Below, in pieces: positions 51,945 through 59,886 of a stretch of 64,000 nt of DNA. Each line of letters begins with the position of its first letter. Position 1 is the stretch's first letter. Below the pieces are notes generated by a model. The model searched no databases. It worked only from the letters and a program-made list of their open reading frames with translations, and was not told where the DNA came from. Position numbers and translations under genes: made by a program. Source of the DNA: Reinekea marinisedimentorum (lineage in GTDB: Bacteria > Pseudomonadota > Gammaproteobacteria > Pseudomonadales > Natronospirillaceae); assembly GCF_004341165.1 (NCBI RefSeq), contig NZ_SLZR01000014.1, forward strand, positions 1 through 64,000, read 5' to 3'.

Positions 51945-53510
51945 TCAGGCTTTGCTCAGCTCCGAGCTGACCCGACGCACCGCCGCCGGCTCTGAGCCTT
52001 CTTCAGTAACCACGGAAGCTAGGTGCTTAATGATATCGATGCGGCGGATGACACCACACAGCGTATCCTGATGAACCACCGGATATACACTCGGACGCTG
52101 AGCGCGTGCAGTTTTCAGACGCTCTTCATAGCTTTGATAGACATTAGCGGTGATAAAGCCGGAATCATTTACCGGGAACAGCTTTTCACGGTCAACGGTC
52201 ATGAATTCAATCAGGTCAACAATGGAATTTCCCGGTTCAACAGTTAACACATCTGTTTGCATGATATCGCGAATGCGCCAGTCTGATGCTGCAGAGAACT
52301 CTTCAGACCACAGGTAGCGCAGTACATCGTGCTCAGAAACCACACCCAGCAGGCGCTGTTGGGTATCGGCAACCGGTAACACTCGAACATCCTGCTCTGC
52401 CATGATGCGCAGTGTTTCCACCAGTGTCATATCTGGGCTCAGAACAATCGCGTTGGCAATCATCAGGTCTCGTACGGTAGCTTTCTTCATTGCAGTATTC
52501 ATAATTTTTTTCTCTCCGGAAATTTCAGTATTGGTCGGTTGTGCGGTAATGGGTTGGTTAGAAACGAGTTTTAGTGCTGAGGTATGGGTTGTGACCGGGG
52601 CCACTGCGACCGGTGCGGCCGCCGCCGGTTTTTTATCGACCAGCCAGTAGCCGATGCCGACAAACAAGCCGCCACCCACAATGTTGCCCAGCGTCACGGG
52701 GATCAGGTTCTTGCTGATAAAGTTAGCGATGGTTAAGTCTGCAAATTCATGAGCCGATGAACCGAGGCTCGTAAAGAACTCAGGGCTTGCCAGCGCTTTG
52801 ATGCTCAAACCAAGCGGCACCATAAACATGTTGGCGATGCTGTGTTCAAAGCCACTGGAAACAAACATCGCCACCGGCAGAATAAGCAGGAAGGTTTTCG
52901 CCATGACGTCTTTGGTGGCAAAGGTCATCCATACGCCCAGGCAGACCATTAGGTTACATAAAATGCCCAGTGAGAATGCCTGCAGCCAGGTGTGTTGCAG
53001 CTTGTGGTGAGCGATGTGTATGGCGTTCAGGCCCCAGGCACCGGCGTCCAGGTCAAACATTTTGCCCCCGGTAACCAGGGCCAGCATGAGCATGGCGCCA
53101 ACAAAGTTACCTGCATAGACTCGAGCCCAGCAGCCCAGCATCTGCCCGGTGCTGATGCGCTGCTGCGCCCAGGCAATGGAGGTTAAAACGGTACTGGTAA
53201 ACAGCTCGCCACCGGCAATGACCACCAGGATAAGCCCCAGGCTGAATGCAATACCGCCGGTCAGGCGTACCAGCCCCCAAGAGGCTTCGTGTCCGGCACC
53301 CGTGGTAACGGTGATATAAAAGACAAAGGCGATCGCGATAAAAGCACCGGCAAATACAGCCAGACCAAAAGACTGAGCAAACGATTTTTCAGCTTTGGCT
53401 TTACCGTAGTCGCCCGCCTCTTCAGTAAGAGACTTCTTAACAGGCTTAGGCACTTCAACGGGTGGCATGCCAGTAAAGCGTCTGACAACTGTAGGCTGTG
53501 CACTGTTCAT
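51945..53510 (-). CDS. Formate/nitrite (FNT) channel fused to two CBS domains
   Basis: A 521-residue inner-membrane protein. Residues ~40-300 form an FNT channel of six helices, with conserved GGELFTSTV (near 100), RVYAGNFVGA, CNLMVCLGVW (near 190) and SGFEHSIANMF (near 225). Pfam-style FNT members move formate, nitrite or hydrosulfide. After an Ala/Pro/Thr linker, residues ~345-500 are two CBS domains (VRDLMIANAIVLSPDMTLVE; IRDIMQTDVLTVEPGNSI), normally nucleotide-sensing. FNT proteins are usually ~280 residues. GGGAG precedes the ATG. An ATG at 52502 with GGAGAG could make the CBS part alone (185 residues). Confidence 0.88.
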   Translation of the reverse strand: MNSAQPTVVRRFTGMPPVEVPKPVKKSLTEEAGDYGKAKAEKSFAQSFGLAVFAGAFIAIAFVFYITVTTGAGHEASWGLVRLTGGIAFSLGLILVVIAGGELFTSTVLTSIAWAQQRISTGQMLGCWARVYAGNFVGAMLMLALVTGGKMFDLDAGAWGLNAIHIAHHKLQHTWLQAFSLGILCNLMVCLGVWMTFATKDVMAKTFLLILPVAMFVSSGFEHSIANMFMVPLGLSIKALASPEFFTSLGSSAHEFADLTIANFISKNLIPVTLGNIVGGGLFVGIGYWLVDKKPAAAAPVAVAPVTTHTSALKLVSNQPITAQPTNTEISGEKKIMNTAMKKATVRDLMIANAIVLSPDMTLVETLRIMAEQDVRVLPVADTQQRLLGVVSEHDVLRYLWSEEFSAASDWRIRDIMQTDVLTVEPGNSIVDLIEFMTVDREKLFPVNDSGFITANVYQSYEERLKTARAQRPSVYPVVHQDTLCGVIRRIDIIKHLASVVTEEGSEPAAVRRVSSELSKA

Positions 53511-53566
53511 AGCACGCTCCCGTTATTGGTAACAGTTGCCTCACCCTGAGACTGGGGTAACAGCAT
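53507..53566 (-). CDS. 19-codon leader ORF coupled to the FNT-CBS gene
   Basis: ATG at 53566 is preceded by AAGGAG at good spacing and encodes MLLPQSQGEATVTNNGSVL, ending in TGA at 53507 that overlaps the FNT ATG (ATGA). The perfect ribosome binding site and 4-base overlap suggest translated coupling, so the ORF could control or measure translation of the channel. No similarity to known leader peptides (such as amino-acid repeats) was seen. Confidence 0.55.
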   Translation of the reverse strand: MLLPQSQGEATVTNNGSVL

Positions 53567-54130
53567 AGGTTTCTCCTTAAAATAATTCGGTGTAACGCCG
53601 TAGCGCCAACTAACCTTAGCGCCCCGACAAAAATAAAAAAAATTGATAATTTTTAGGGTAGGTATCAATAAGCATTATTTTAAGGAGTGCACGGAAGCGA
53701 AGCAGCAGACCAACAAGGCACACACAACCCAGGGCCAGCTACCGCCAACCACCAGCGGAATAGCCTTGTGGTAGCTACGCGGGCAGGCAAAGGCACCGAA
53801 AACACAGGGCTTCCGGCCGGTTCAAGGAAAACGGGAGAATGACTAAGGCGTCAACACAGCGGGCCATGGCCACTTAAATAAAATTGATACTGAGTTTCAA
53901 AGGCAGCGCAGCCCGGAACGACAAGACAGAGAGCTCAGAGTAGCGGTGCAGGATGAGCAGCTGCCAACCCGATAGTTATCAAATCTGCAATGAATTAACA
54001 GAATCTATACAAAAAGCCTTTTAGTTGACCTCTGAGTCAATGACTAACCCTATTAGAACCAGTAAAATTCGCGGCCTTTTTTTAACCACAAACCCATAAC
54101 TCATAATAATTATTGCTTTACGGAGTCAAA
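53567..54130. other. Long divergent promoter region, FNT-CBS / NSS transporter
   Basis: About 560 bases. It includes TTGATA-type motifs at 53643-53648, an inverted copy at 53663-53668 and another at 53884-53889, plus a dyad TTGAC-N6-GTCAA at 54025-54040. On the minus strand a 48-codon open stretch (53675-53821) is hydrophobic but lacks a start. No gene is supported. Confidence 0.5.
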
Positions 54131-55510
54131 ATGACGCAACAAACCACCTCTCGCGATGGTTTTTCCAGTCGCTTAGGTATTATCGCTGCAGCCGCAGGTT
54201 CTGCTATCGGCTTAGGTAACATCTGGAAATTCCCTTACATCACCGGTGAATACGGTGGCGCTGCCTTCATTCTTATGTATTTAGGCTGTATTGCACTGAT
54301 CGGTCTGCCGGTCATGCTGTCTGAATTTGTTATCGGCCGGCGCGCACAAACCAACGCTTTTGGCGCATTCAAAAAAGAAGCTCCGGGCACACCATGGTTT
54401 CTGACCGGCATTATGGGCATTATCACGGCCTTTATTATTCTCTCGTTCTACGGTGTTGTTGCCGGCTGGACACTGCATTACATCTTCCTGGCTATCACCA
54501 ACAGCTTTGCCGGTGCATCTGCCGATGAGCTTGGTGGTACCTTCGTCAGCTTTATCTCCAGCCCGGGCATGCCGGTCTTCTGGCAAGGCGTATTCATGGC
54601 ACTGACCGTGGGCGTTGTATTGGGTGGTGTTAAAAACGGTATTGAGCGCTATTCAAAAATATTGATGCCTCTGCTTCTGGTGATGCTGATCATCCTGGCA
54701 TTCCGTGCCATGACGGTGAAAGGTGCTGCAGAGGGCATTGCCTTCCTGTTTAAGCCAGATTTCAGCAAGCTGACCATGGAAGCACTGATGGCAGCACTGG
54801 GCCATGCCTTCTTCAGCTTGTCGCTGGGTATGGGCGCCATGATGACCTACGGCTCTTATATTGGTAAGCAAGAAAACCTGGGCAAAACGGCCGTTCAGGT
54901 GTGTATTGCCGATACCGCCATTGCTCTGATTGCCGGCCTGGCGATCTTCCCTGCCGTTTTTGCATTCGGCATTGAGCCATCTGCCGGCCCTGGTCTGGTA
55001 TTCATTACCCTGCCAAACGTATTTGCGCAAATGGCTTTCGGCCAGCTGTTCGCCGTTATCTTCTTCGTTCTGTTAGCCGTTGCGGCGTTGACCTCAGCCA
55101 TCTCCCTGATGGAGGTTGTGGTTGCCTACTTCGATGAAGAGTTTGGCTGGAAACGTTCAACCTCGACCATCAGTGTTGCTGTTTCCATGACCTTTACCGG
55201 CGCGATTCTGTCTCAGGGCAACGGTGCCTGGAGTGGCTTTGAACTGCCGTTCCTGCTGGGCGGCGAAGTCATTACCATGAACATCTTCGATTGGTTCATT
55301 ACCCTGACCGACCAGTTATTACCGCTGGGTGGCCTGTTGGTTGCGCTGTTTATCGGCTGGCAGCTGGACAGAAACGAAATCGAAGACGAGCTGACAAACC
55401 ACGGCAAGCTCAAGCTGGCTTACCTGGGTGCGTATCGGATTGTGATCAAGTTTATTGCGCCGTTGCTGATCGCGATTGTGTTCCTATCTGCCATCTTCGG
55501 AATTGTCTAA
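54131..55510 (+). CDS. Neurotransmitter:sodium symporter (NSS/SNF) family transporter
   Basis: A 459-residue inner-membrane symporter of the LeuT fold. The first helix, SRLGIIAAAAGSAIGLGNIWKFPY (residues ~14-37), is the NSS sodium/substrate signature, and GGAAFILMYLGC follows. Later SLSLGMGAMMTYGSYI (near 235) and ALTSAISLMEVVVAYFDEE complete it. Likely takes up an amino acid with sodium. ATG 54131 follows ACGGAG; a longer TTG start is not needed. It is monocistronic, with a terminator. Confidence 0.9.
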   Translation: MTQQTTSRDGFSSRLGIIAAAAGSAIGLGNIWKFPYITGEYGGAAFILMYLGCIALIGLPVMLSEFVIGRRAQTNAFGAFKKEAPGTPWFLTGIMGIITAFIILSFYGVVAGWTLHYIFLAITNSFAGASADELGGTFVSFISSPGMPVFWQGVFMALTVGVVLGGVKNGIERYSKILMPLLLVMLIILAFRAMTVKGAAEGIAFLFKPDFSKLTMEALMAALGHAFFSLSLGMGAMMTYGSYIGKQENLGKTAVQVCIADTAIALIAGLAIFPAVFAFGIEPSAGPGLVFITLPNVFAQMAFGQLFAVIFFVLLAVAALTSAISLMEVVVAYFDEEFGWKRSTSTISVAVSMTFTGAILSQGNGAWSGFELPFLLGGEVITMNIFDWFITLTDQLLPLGGLLVALFIGWQLDRNEIEDELTNHGKLKLAYLGAYRIVIKFIAPLLIAIVFLSAIFGIV

Positions 55511-55540
55511 GACACTCCGATAGCGACAGAGAGACCTTCC

Positions 55541-55567
55541 AAGCCCTGGCATTGCCGGGGCTTTTTA
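55541..55567 (+). terminator. Terminator after the NSS transporter gene
   Basis: AAGCCCTGGC and GCCGGGGCTT form a 10-bp stem (one mismatch) with loop ATT, then TTTATT. Confidence 0.85.
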
Positions 55568-55779
55568 TTGCCTGCCCACTGCATAAAAGCGCCTCTTCAG
55601 CCACGGCAAGTCCGAGCCAGTAACAGCCCTGCAGCCTCAGGGCAATCGCGTCGGTCAATGGAATTGGGGGCAGCACCGTGCCTTTGAATGAGCATACAAT
55701 TTTACCTACCGCGGTATATTTTTTGATAAACTCCGCCCGCTTTGCAATCTTACCGCCCAACCCACTAAGGAAAAGAGCC

Positions 55780-56559
55780 ATGCGTAAACTATTCACGGCC
55801 TGTTTTTGCGCCCTCGCTTCAACATTCGCACTCGCTGCCGACTTGCCCGACCTGCAAGGGCGAGAGGTTTATGCCGTTACCGAAAACGCCTACACACCGC
55901 TGAACTTTGTAGACCCGAAAACCGGCGAAGGCATCGGCTGGGAATACGACGCAATGAACGAGATCGGCCGTCGCCTGAATATGCGCATTAAGTGGAACCT
56001 GAGCAGCTGGGACACCATGATTCAAGCTGTGCACACCAGCCAGTACGACATCGGTATGGATGGCATCACGATTAATGATGAACGAAAAAAGAAAGTTGAT
56101 TTCTCCGATGCCTACATGATCTCCCAACAATTCATGCTGGTGCGTGCCGATGAAACACGCTTCAGCAATGCCGAGAGCTTTGCGGCCAACAGCGACCTTC
56201 TGGCCGGTGCTCAACCGGGTACGACTAACTTCTATGTTGCCGTTTACGATGTACTGGACGGAGACGAAGCAAACCCGCGTATCAAATTATTTGAAACCTT
56301 TGGGGCATCGGTGCAGGCACTGAAGACTGGCGATGTCGATACCGTGCTGATGGATAACACCTCTGCTCAGGGCTACATAGGTGCCAACCCAGGTGCTTTT
56401 AAAGTCATTGGTGATGCTTTGGGCACTGAAGAGTTTGGCTTCATTCTTACGCCCGGCTCAGACTTAACAGCGCCGATTAACGCCGCGTTACAGTCAATGC
56501 AGGAAGACGGCACCCTGGAACAACTGAACCAGAAGTGGTTCTTTGAATACAATCAATAA
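55780..56559 (+). CDS. Amino-acid ABC transporter periplasmic binding protein
   Basis: A 259-residue exported binding protein of the family-3 type. Signal peptide residues 1-19 end in ALA-A. Mature part: [59 protein letters not shown] (near 80), and [14 protein letters not shown]-like late segment. ATG 55780 follows AAGGAA; an upstream frame lacks a signal peptide. It is followed by a permease gene after 33 bases. No ATPase gene is in the cluster. Confidence 0.9.
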   Translation: MRKLFTACFCALASTFALAADLPDLQGREVYAVTENAYTPLNFVDPKTGEGIGWEYDAMNEIGRRLNMRIKWNLSSWDTMIQAVHTSQYDIGMDGITINDERKKKVDFSDAYMISQQFMLVRADETRFSNAESFAANSDLLAGAQPGTTNFYVAVYDVLDGDEANPRIKLFETFGASVQALKTGDVDTVLMDNTSAQGYIGANPGAFKVIGDALGTEEFGFILTPGSDLTAPINAALQSMQEDGTLEQLNQKWFFEYNQ

Positions 56560-56592
56560 GTCGCCTTCAGGTGGCTCTGCCACCTGCACTCT

Positions 56593-57402
56593 ATGATTAA
56601 AAAACCATTAAAAAAGCTTTCCGACACACCCTGGTGGCTGTTGGCCGCCAGCGTTCTTGCCATCGTTTTTGTCTGGCAACTGTTCACTGACGACAGCTAT
56701 AAAGTCATCGTGAATGCGCTTTCCAGGGGTATTGGTACAACGATATTCGTTTCATTGCTGGCGTTTATTCTGGCCACCCTGCTCGGCCTGCTGGTCGCGC
56801 TGATGAAGGGCTCGGAAATTCGGCTGGTACGGGAAATCGCCACCTTTTATATCGAAATAGTTCGTGGCATTCCCATGCTGGTGCTGCTGTTTTACATCGC
56901 CTTTGTTGGAGCACCGCAACTGGTGGCGGTGTTCAACTGGCTGTGTACCTACCCGATTAAATGGCAGTGGTTTGATGCCATGACCATTCGCGATTTCAAC
57001 TTCACGGCGCGCGCTATTTTCGCGCTGACGATAGGCTACAGCGCCTTCATTGCCGAGGTGTTTCGCGCCGGCATCGAAGCGGTTGCCAAGGGACAGACGG
57101 AAGCCGCTCAATCGCTGGGCCTGAGCCGAATGCAAACCTTCCGGTTAGTTGTGTGGCCACAGGCGTTGCGCACCATCCTTCCGCCGCTGGGTAACGATTT
57201 TGTGTCGATGATAAAAGATTCAGCATTGGTCAGCGCACTGGGTGTGCAGGATATAACCCAGCTCGGCAAAATCTATTCTTCCTCAACCTTTATGTTCTTT
57301 GAAACCTACAATGTGGTGGCGTTTTTATACCTGGTGCTCACTATCCTGCTGTCACTGGCCGTGAAATGGCTGGAGTACTCCTTTAAAAAGCAGACGCGAT
57401 AG
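56593..57402 (+). CDS. Amino-acid ABC transporter permease
   Basis: A 269-residue inner-membrane permease of the HisMQ type. The membrane core has RGIPMLVLLFYIAFVGAP and the cytoplasmic EAA loop is EAAQSLGLSRMQTFRLVVWPQALRTILPPLGN near residue 175, which contacts the ATPase. It should pair with the binding protein just upstream. The ATPase must be encoded elsewhere, as the next gene (LysE) is on the opposite strand. Confidence 0.9.
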   Translation: MIKKPLKKLSDTPWWLLAASVLAIVFVWQLFTDDSYKVIVNALSRGIGTTIFVSLLAFILATLLGLLVALMKGSEIRLVREIATFYIEIVRGIPMLVLLFYIAFVGAPQLVAVFNWLCTYPIKWQWFDAMTIRDFNFTARAIFALTIGYSAFIAEVFRAGIEAVAKGQTEAAQSLGLSRMQTFRLVVWPQALRTILPPLGNDFVSMIKDSALVSALGVQDITQLGKIYSSSTFMFFETYNVVAFLYLVLTILLSLAVKWLEYSFKKQTR

Positions 57403-57463
57403 CCCTTTAAACGCTGCCGAAGCCCAGGCGTAACATCATTCGAAGCCGGGGTTGTCCGGCTTA

Positions 57464-58078
57464 TCACCGGCCTAAGGCCAGCGCCGTACCAAACGCAACG
57501 AAGATGCCACCGGTAACCCGATGAAACCATTTCTGAACCTTCTCAGAGCTGATTTTATCGGCCACCCGGGCCGCCAACGCTGCATATAAAGCCAGAACGA
57601 CAAATGACGCCCCTGCCGAAACCAGGCTGAGCACCACAAATTGCACCACCACCGGCTGCGCCGTGTCGACAAACTGCGGCAACAGCGCGGTCGCAAAGGC
57701 AATCGCCTTGGGGTTGCTCATGCCGACAAAGTACGACTCACGGAATACCTCGAACGATGAAACCTCTTCTCTCAGCACATCGCCAGACATTCTCATCTTA
57801 CCGCCTTTATTCATGAGTGCTTTGATGCCGAGGTAAACCAGATAAAGGCCGCCAAGCACCTTCATAACGGTAAAGATCAATACCGAGGAGAGAATGATGG
57901 CCCCCAGGCCAACCGCGGAAATGCAGTAGAGCGTTAGCAGCGCCGTACAATTGCCCAGAATGCCTTTCAGTGCCCGCCAGTAACCGAACTGAACGGCATT
58001 TTTAATTGCCGTAAAAACCGCTGGCCCCGGCAACAGCGACGCCGTTGAGGTAATCAGTAAAAACAGAAGAATTTCCAT
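57464..58078 (-). CDS. LysE/RhtB family exporter
   Basis: A 204-residue inner-membrane protein with about six helices. SLLPGPAVFTAIKNAVQFGYWRALKG near residue 18 and SNPKAIAFATALLPQF near 120 match LysE translocators, which export amino acids. It is the second LysE-type protein in the window. It stands alone, convergent with the ABC permease gene. Confidence 0.86.
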   Translation of the reverse strand: MEILLFLLITSTASLLPGPAVFTAIKNAVQFGYWRALKGILGNCTALLTLYCISAVGLGAIILSSVLIFTVMKVLGGLYLVYLGIKALMNKGGKMRMSGDVLREEVSSFEVFRESYFVGMSNPKAIAFATALLPQFVDTAQPVVVQFVVLSLVSAGASFVVLALYAALAARVADKISSEKVQKWFHRVTGGIFVAFGTALALGR

Positions 58079-58357
58079 GCTGTGTCCTTAAGGCTGTACA
58101 CCGACTGCAGCCTTCAACATTAACGCCATTTGAACGGAAAGTCTGCTGCTGCAGGGCCTTTGTCGTTCATTTAACAGGCTAAACCACACGCCTCGCGCGT
58201 TAATCAGGCGCTTTTGGCGAACATCCGGTGCGATTAAAATAGTGTTAACAGGCGCTCAGCAAATAAAGCGGCCTTGAGTACGGTTTAGCACTCCATTATC
58301 GGGCAATTCTGCTACACTGCGCGCAAAATTCGAACACCCACCCCGAGGTTACTTTTT

Positions 58358-59698
58358 TTGTTCTCATCATCCAACTTACACCCCAAACTGGTGCAGGCCA
58401 TTGAATCGTTGAACTGGCTTGAACCGACCGAAGTTCAGCAGCAAAGCCTGCCTTTGGCACTGGAAGGCAAAGATCTGCTGATTCATGCAGAAACCGGCAG
58501 CGGCAAGACCGGCGCTTACCTGATTCCGGTGCTGCACAAGATCATGTCTGAAGCCAAACCCAAATCCGGTACCCGGGCACTGGTGATGGTACCGACCCGC
58601 GAACTGGCACAACAGGCAAAAAAAGACTGTGATTCTCTGACTCAGTTTTCGGGTGTTAAATCGGTCATTATCCGTGGTGGGCAGGAGTTTCAGTATCAGG
58701 CCTCACTGCTACGCCGCAATCCGGAAATCGTTATCGCAACACCAGGCCGGATGACTGAGCACCTGAACAGCAAAACCGCAGATCTTTCCGATGTTGAGTT
58801 CGTCATCCTCGATGAATGCGACCGCATGCTGGACATGGGCTTCCGCGATGAAGTGCTGGCCATTACCAACCACTGCACCAGCAAACACCAGAGCCTGTTG
58901 CTTTCGGCCACTCTGCGTCACAAGGGTGTCACCGCCATTGCCAGCTCGCTGCTGACAGACCCACAACTGGTGAAAATCAAAACCGAGCAGCTGCAGTCGA
59001 ACATCACTCAACAGGTGATTCTGACCGACGACGACAAGCACAAAGAAAAGCTGGTGCTTTGGCTGCTTAGTAACGAAACCTTTGAAAAGGCGATTGTGTT
59101 CACCAAAACCCGCGCCAGCGCTCAGCAACTGAACAACGTGCTGCGCTACCACAAGCTGCGCACAGCCAGCCTGCATGGTGAAATTGCTCAGGATGAACGC
59201 AACAAGGTTATGGCCAAATTCCGTGAAGGCGCTGTGAATGTCATTGTAGCCACCGACCTGGCCGCCCGCGGCCTGGATGTTGACGGTGTTGATCTGGTCA
59301 TCAACTTCGATATGGCACAGAGCGGAGACGAGCACGTTCACCGCGTAGGCCGCACTGGCCGTGCAGGGCAAACCGGCTTGGCGATCAGCCTGATTAACTC
59401 CTTCGATTACTCGCTGATGTCGAGTATTGAGCGCTACCTGAAGCTCCACTTTGAGCGCCGGGTAATCGATTCACTGAAGGCAAAATACAGCGGCCCGAAA
59501 AACCTGAAGGCCAATGGCAAGCCGGCGGGCACCAAACGTAAGAAGTCTGCTAAAGAATCCACCAAGAAGAAGATTCCGAAGCATGCATCCCGCAAGCGCA
59601 AGGATATTGGTAAGCGCCGGGCGCCGGTAAATCAGCCAACCGATGGCGGCTTTACCCCGATCAAAAAGAAAAAAACCACCCTGCCAGACACTGAATAA
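58358..59698 (+). CDS. DEAD-box RNA helicase (DECD variant)
   Basis: A 446-residue RNA helicase. The Q motif (LNWLEPTEVQQQSLP), motif I AETGSGKT, Ia PTRELAQQ, TPGRM, motif II DECDRMLDMGF (DECD instead of DEAD), motif III SATL, and motif VI HRVGRTGRAG are all present. A basic Lys/Arg-rich tail of ~80 residues (KRKKSAKESTKKKIPKHA) should bind RNA. The TTG start at 58358 has GAGG 10 bases upstream. Such helicases act in ribosome assembly or mRNA decay, most like SrmB/RhlE-type members. Confidence 0.9.
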   Translation: MFSSSNLHPKLVQAIESLNWLEPTEVQQQSLPLALEGKDLLIHAETGSGKTGAYLIPVLHKIMSEAKPKSGTRALVMVPTRELAQQAKKDCDSLTQFSGVKSVIIRGGQEFQYQASLLRRNPEIVIATPGRMTEHLNSKTADLSDVEFVILDECDRMLDMGFRDEVLAITNHCTSKHQSLLLSATLRHKGVTAIASSLLTDPQLVKIKTEQLQSNITQQVILTDDDKHKEKLVLWLLSNETFEKAIVFTKTRASAQQLNNVLRYHKLRTASLHGEIAQDERNKVMAKFREGAVNVIVATDLAARGLDVDGVDLVINFDMAQSGDEHVHRVGRTGRAGQTGLAISLINSFDYSLMSSIERYLKLHFERRVIDSLKAKYSGPKNLKANGKPAGTKRKKSAKESTKKKIPKHASRKRKDIGKRRAPVNQPTDGGFTPIKKKKTTLPDTE

Positions 59699-59705
59699 TC
59701 GCAAT

Positions 59706-59728
59706 GGCCTGCCTCTGGCAGGCCTTTT
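59706..59728 (+). terminator. Terminator after the helicase gene
   Basis: GGCCTGCC and GGCAGGCC form an 8-bp perfect stem with loop TCT, then TTTT. It begins 7 bases after the stop. Confidence 0.9.
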
Positions 59729-59886
59729 CAGTTTCAGCACAGAAGTTATCGAGTTTCCAAATTCCCTGCCGATACCATTCTTAACGACGCCAATCGCCGC
59801 GCAATCGGGCTTAACTGCCTGATATCACTGGCGAATGTCCCTGCAATAGTCTTAGCTTAATTTAATACTGATAGACATTTTCGAGA

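Noticed and set aside
53675-53821. 48-codon hydrophobic stretch on the minus strand before the FNT-CBS gene
   Set aside because: Open but without any ATG, GTG or TTG start and ribosome binding site; probably chance.
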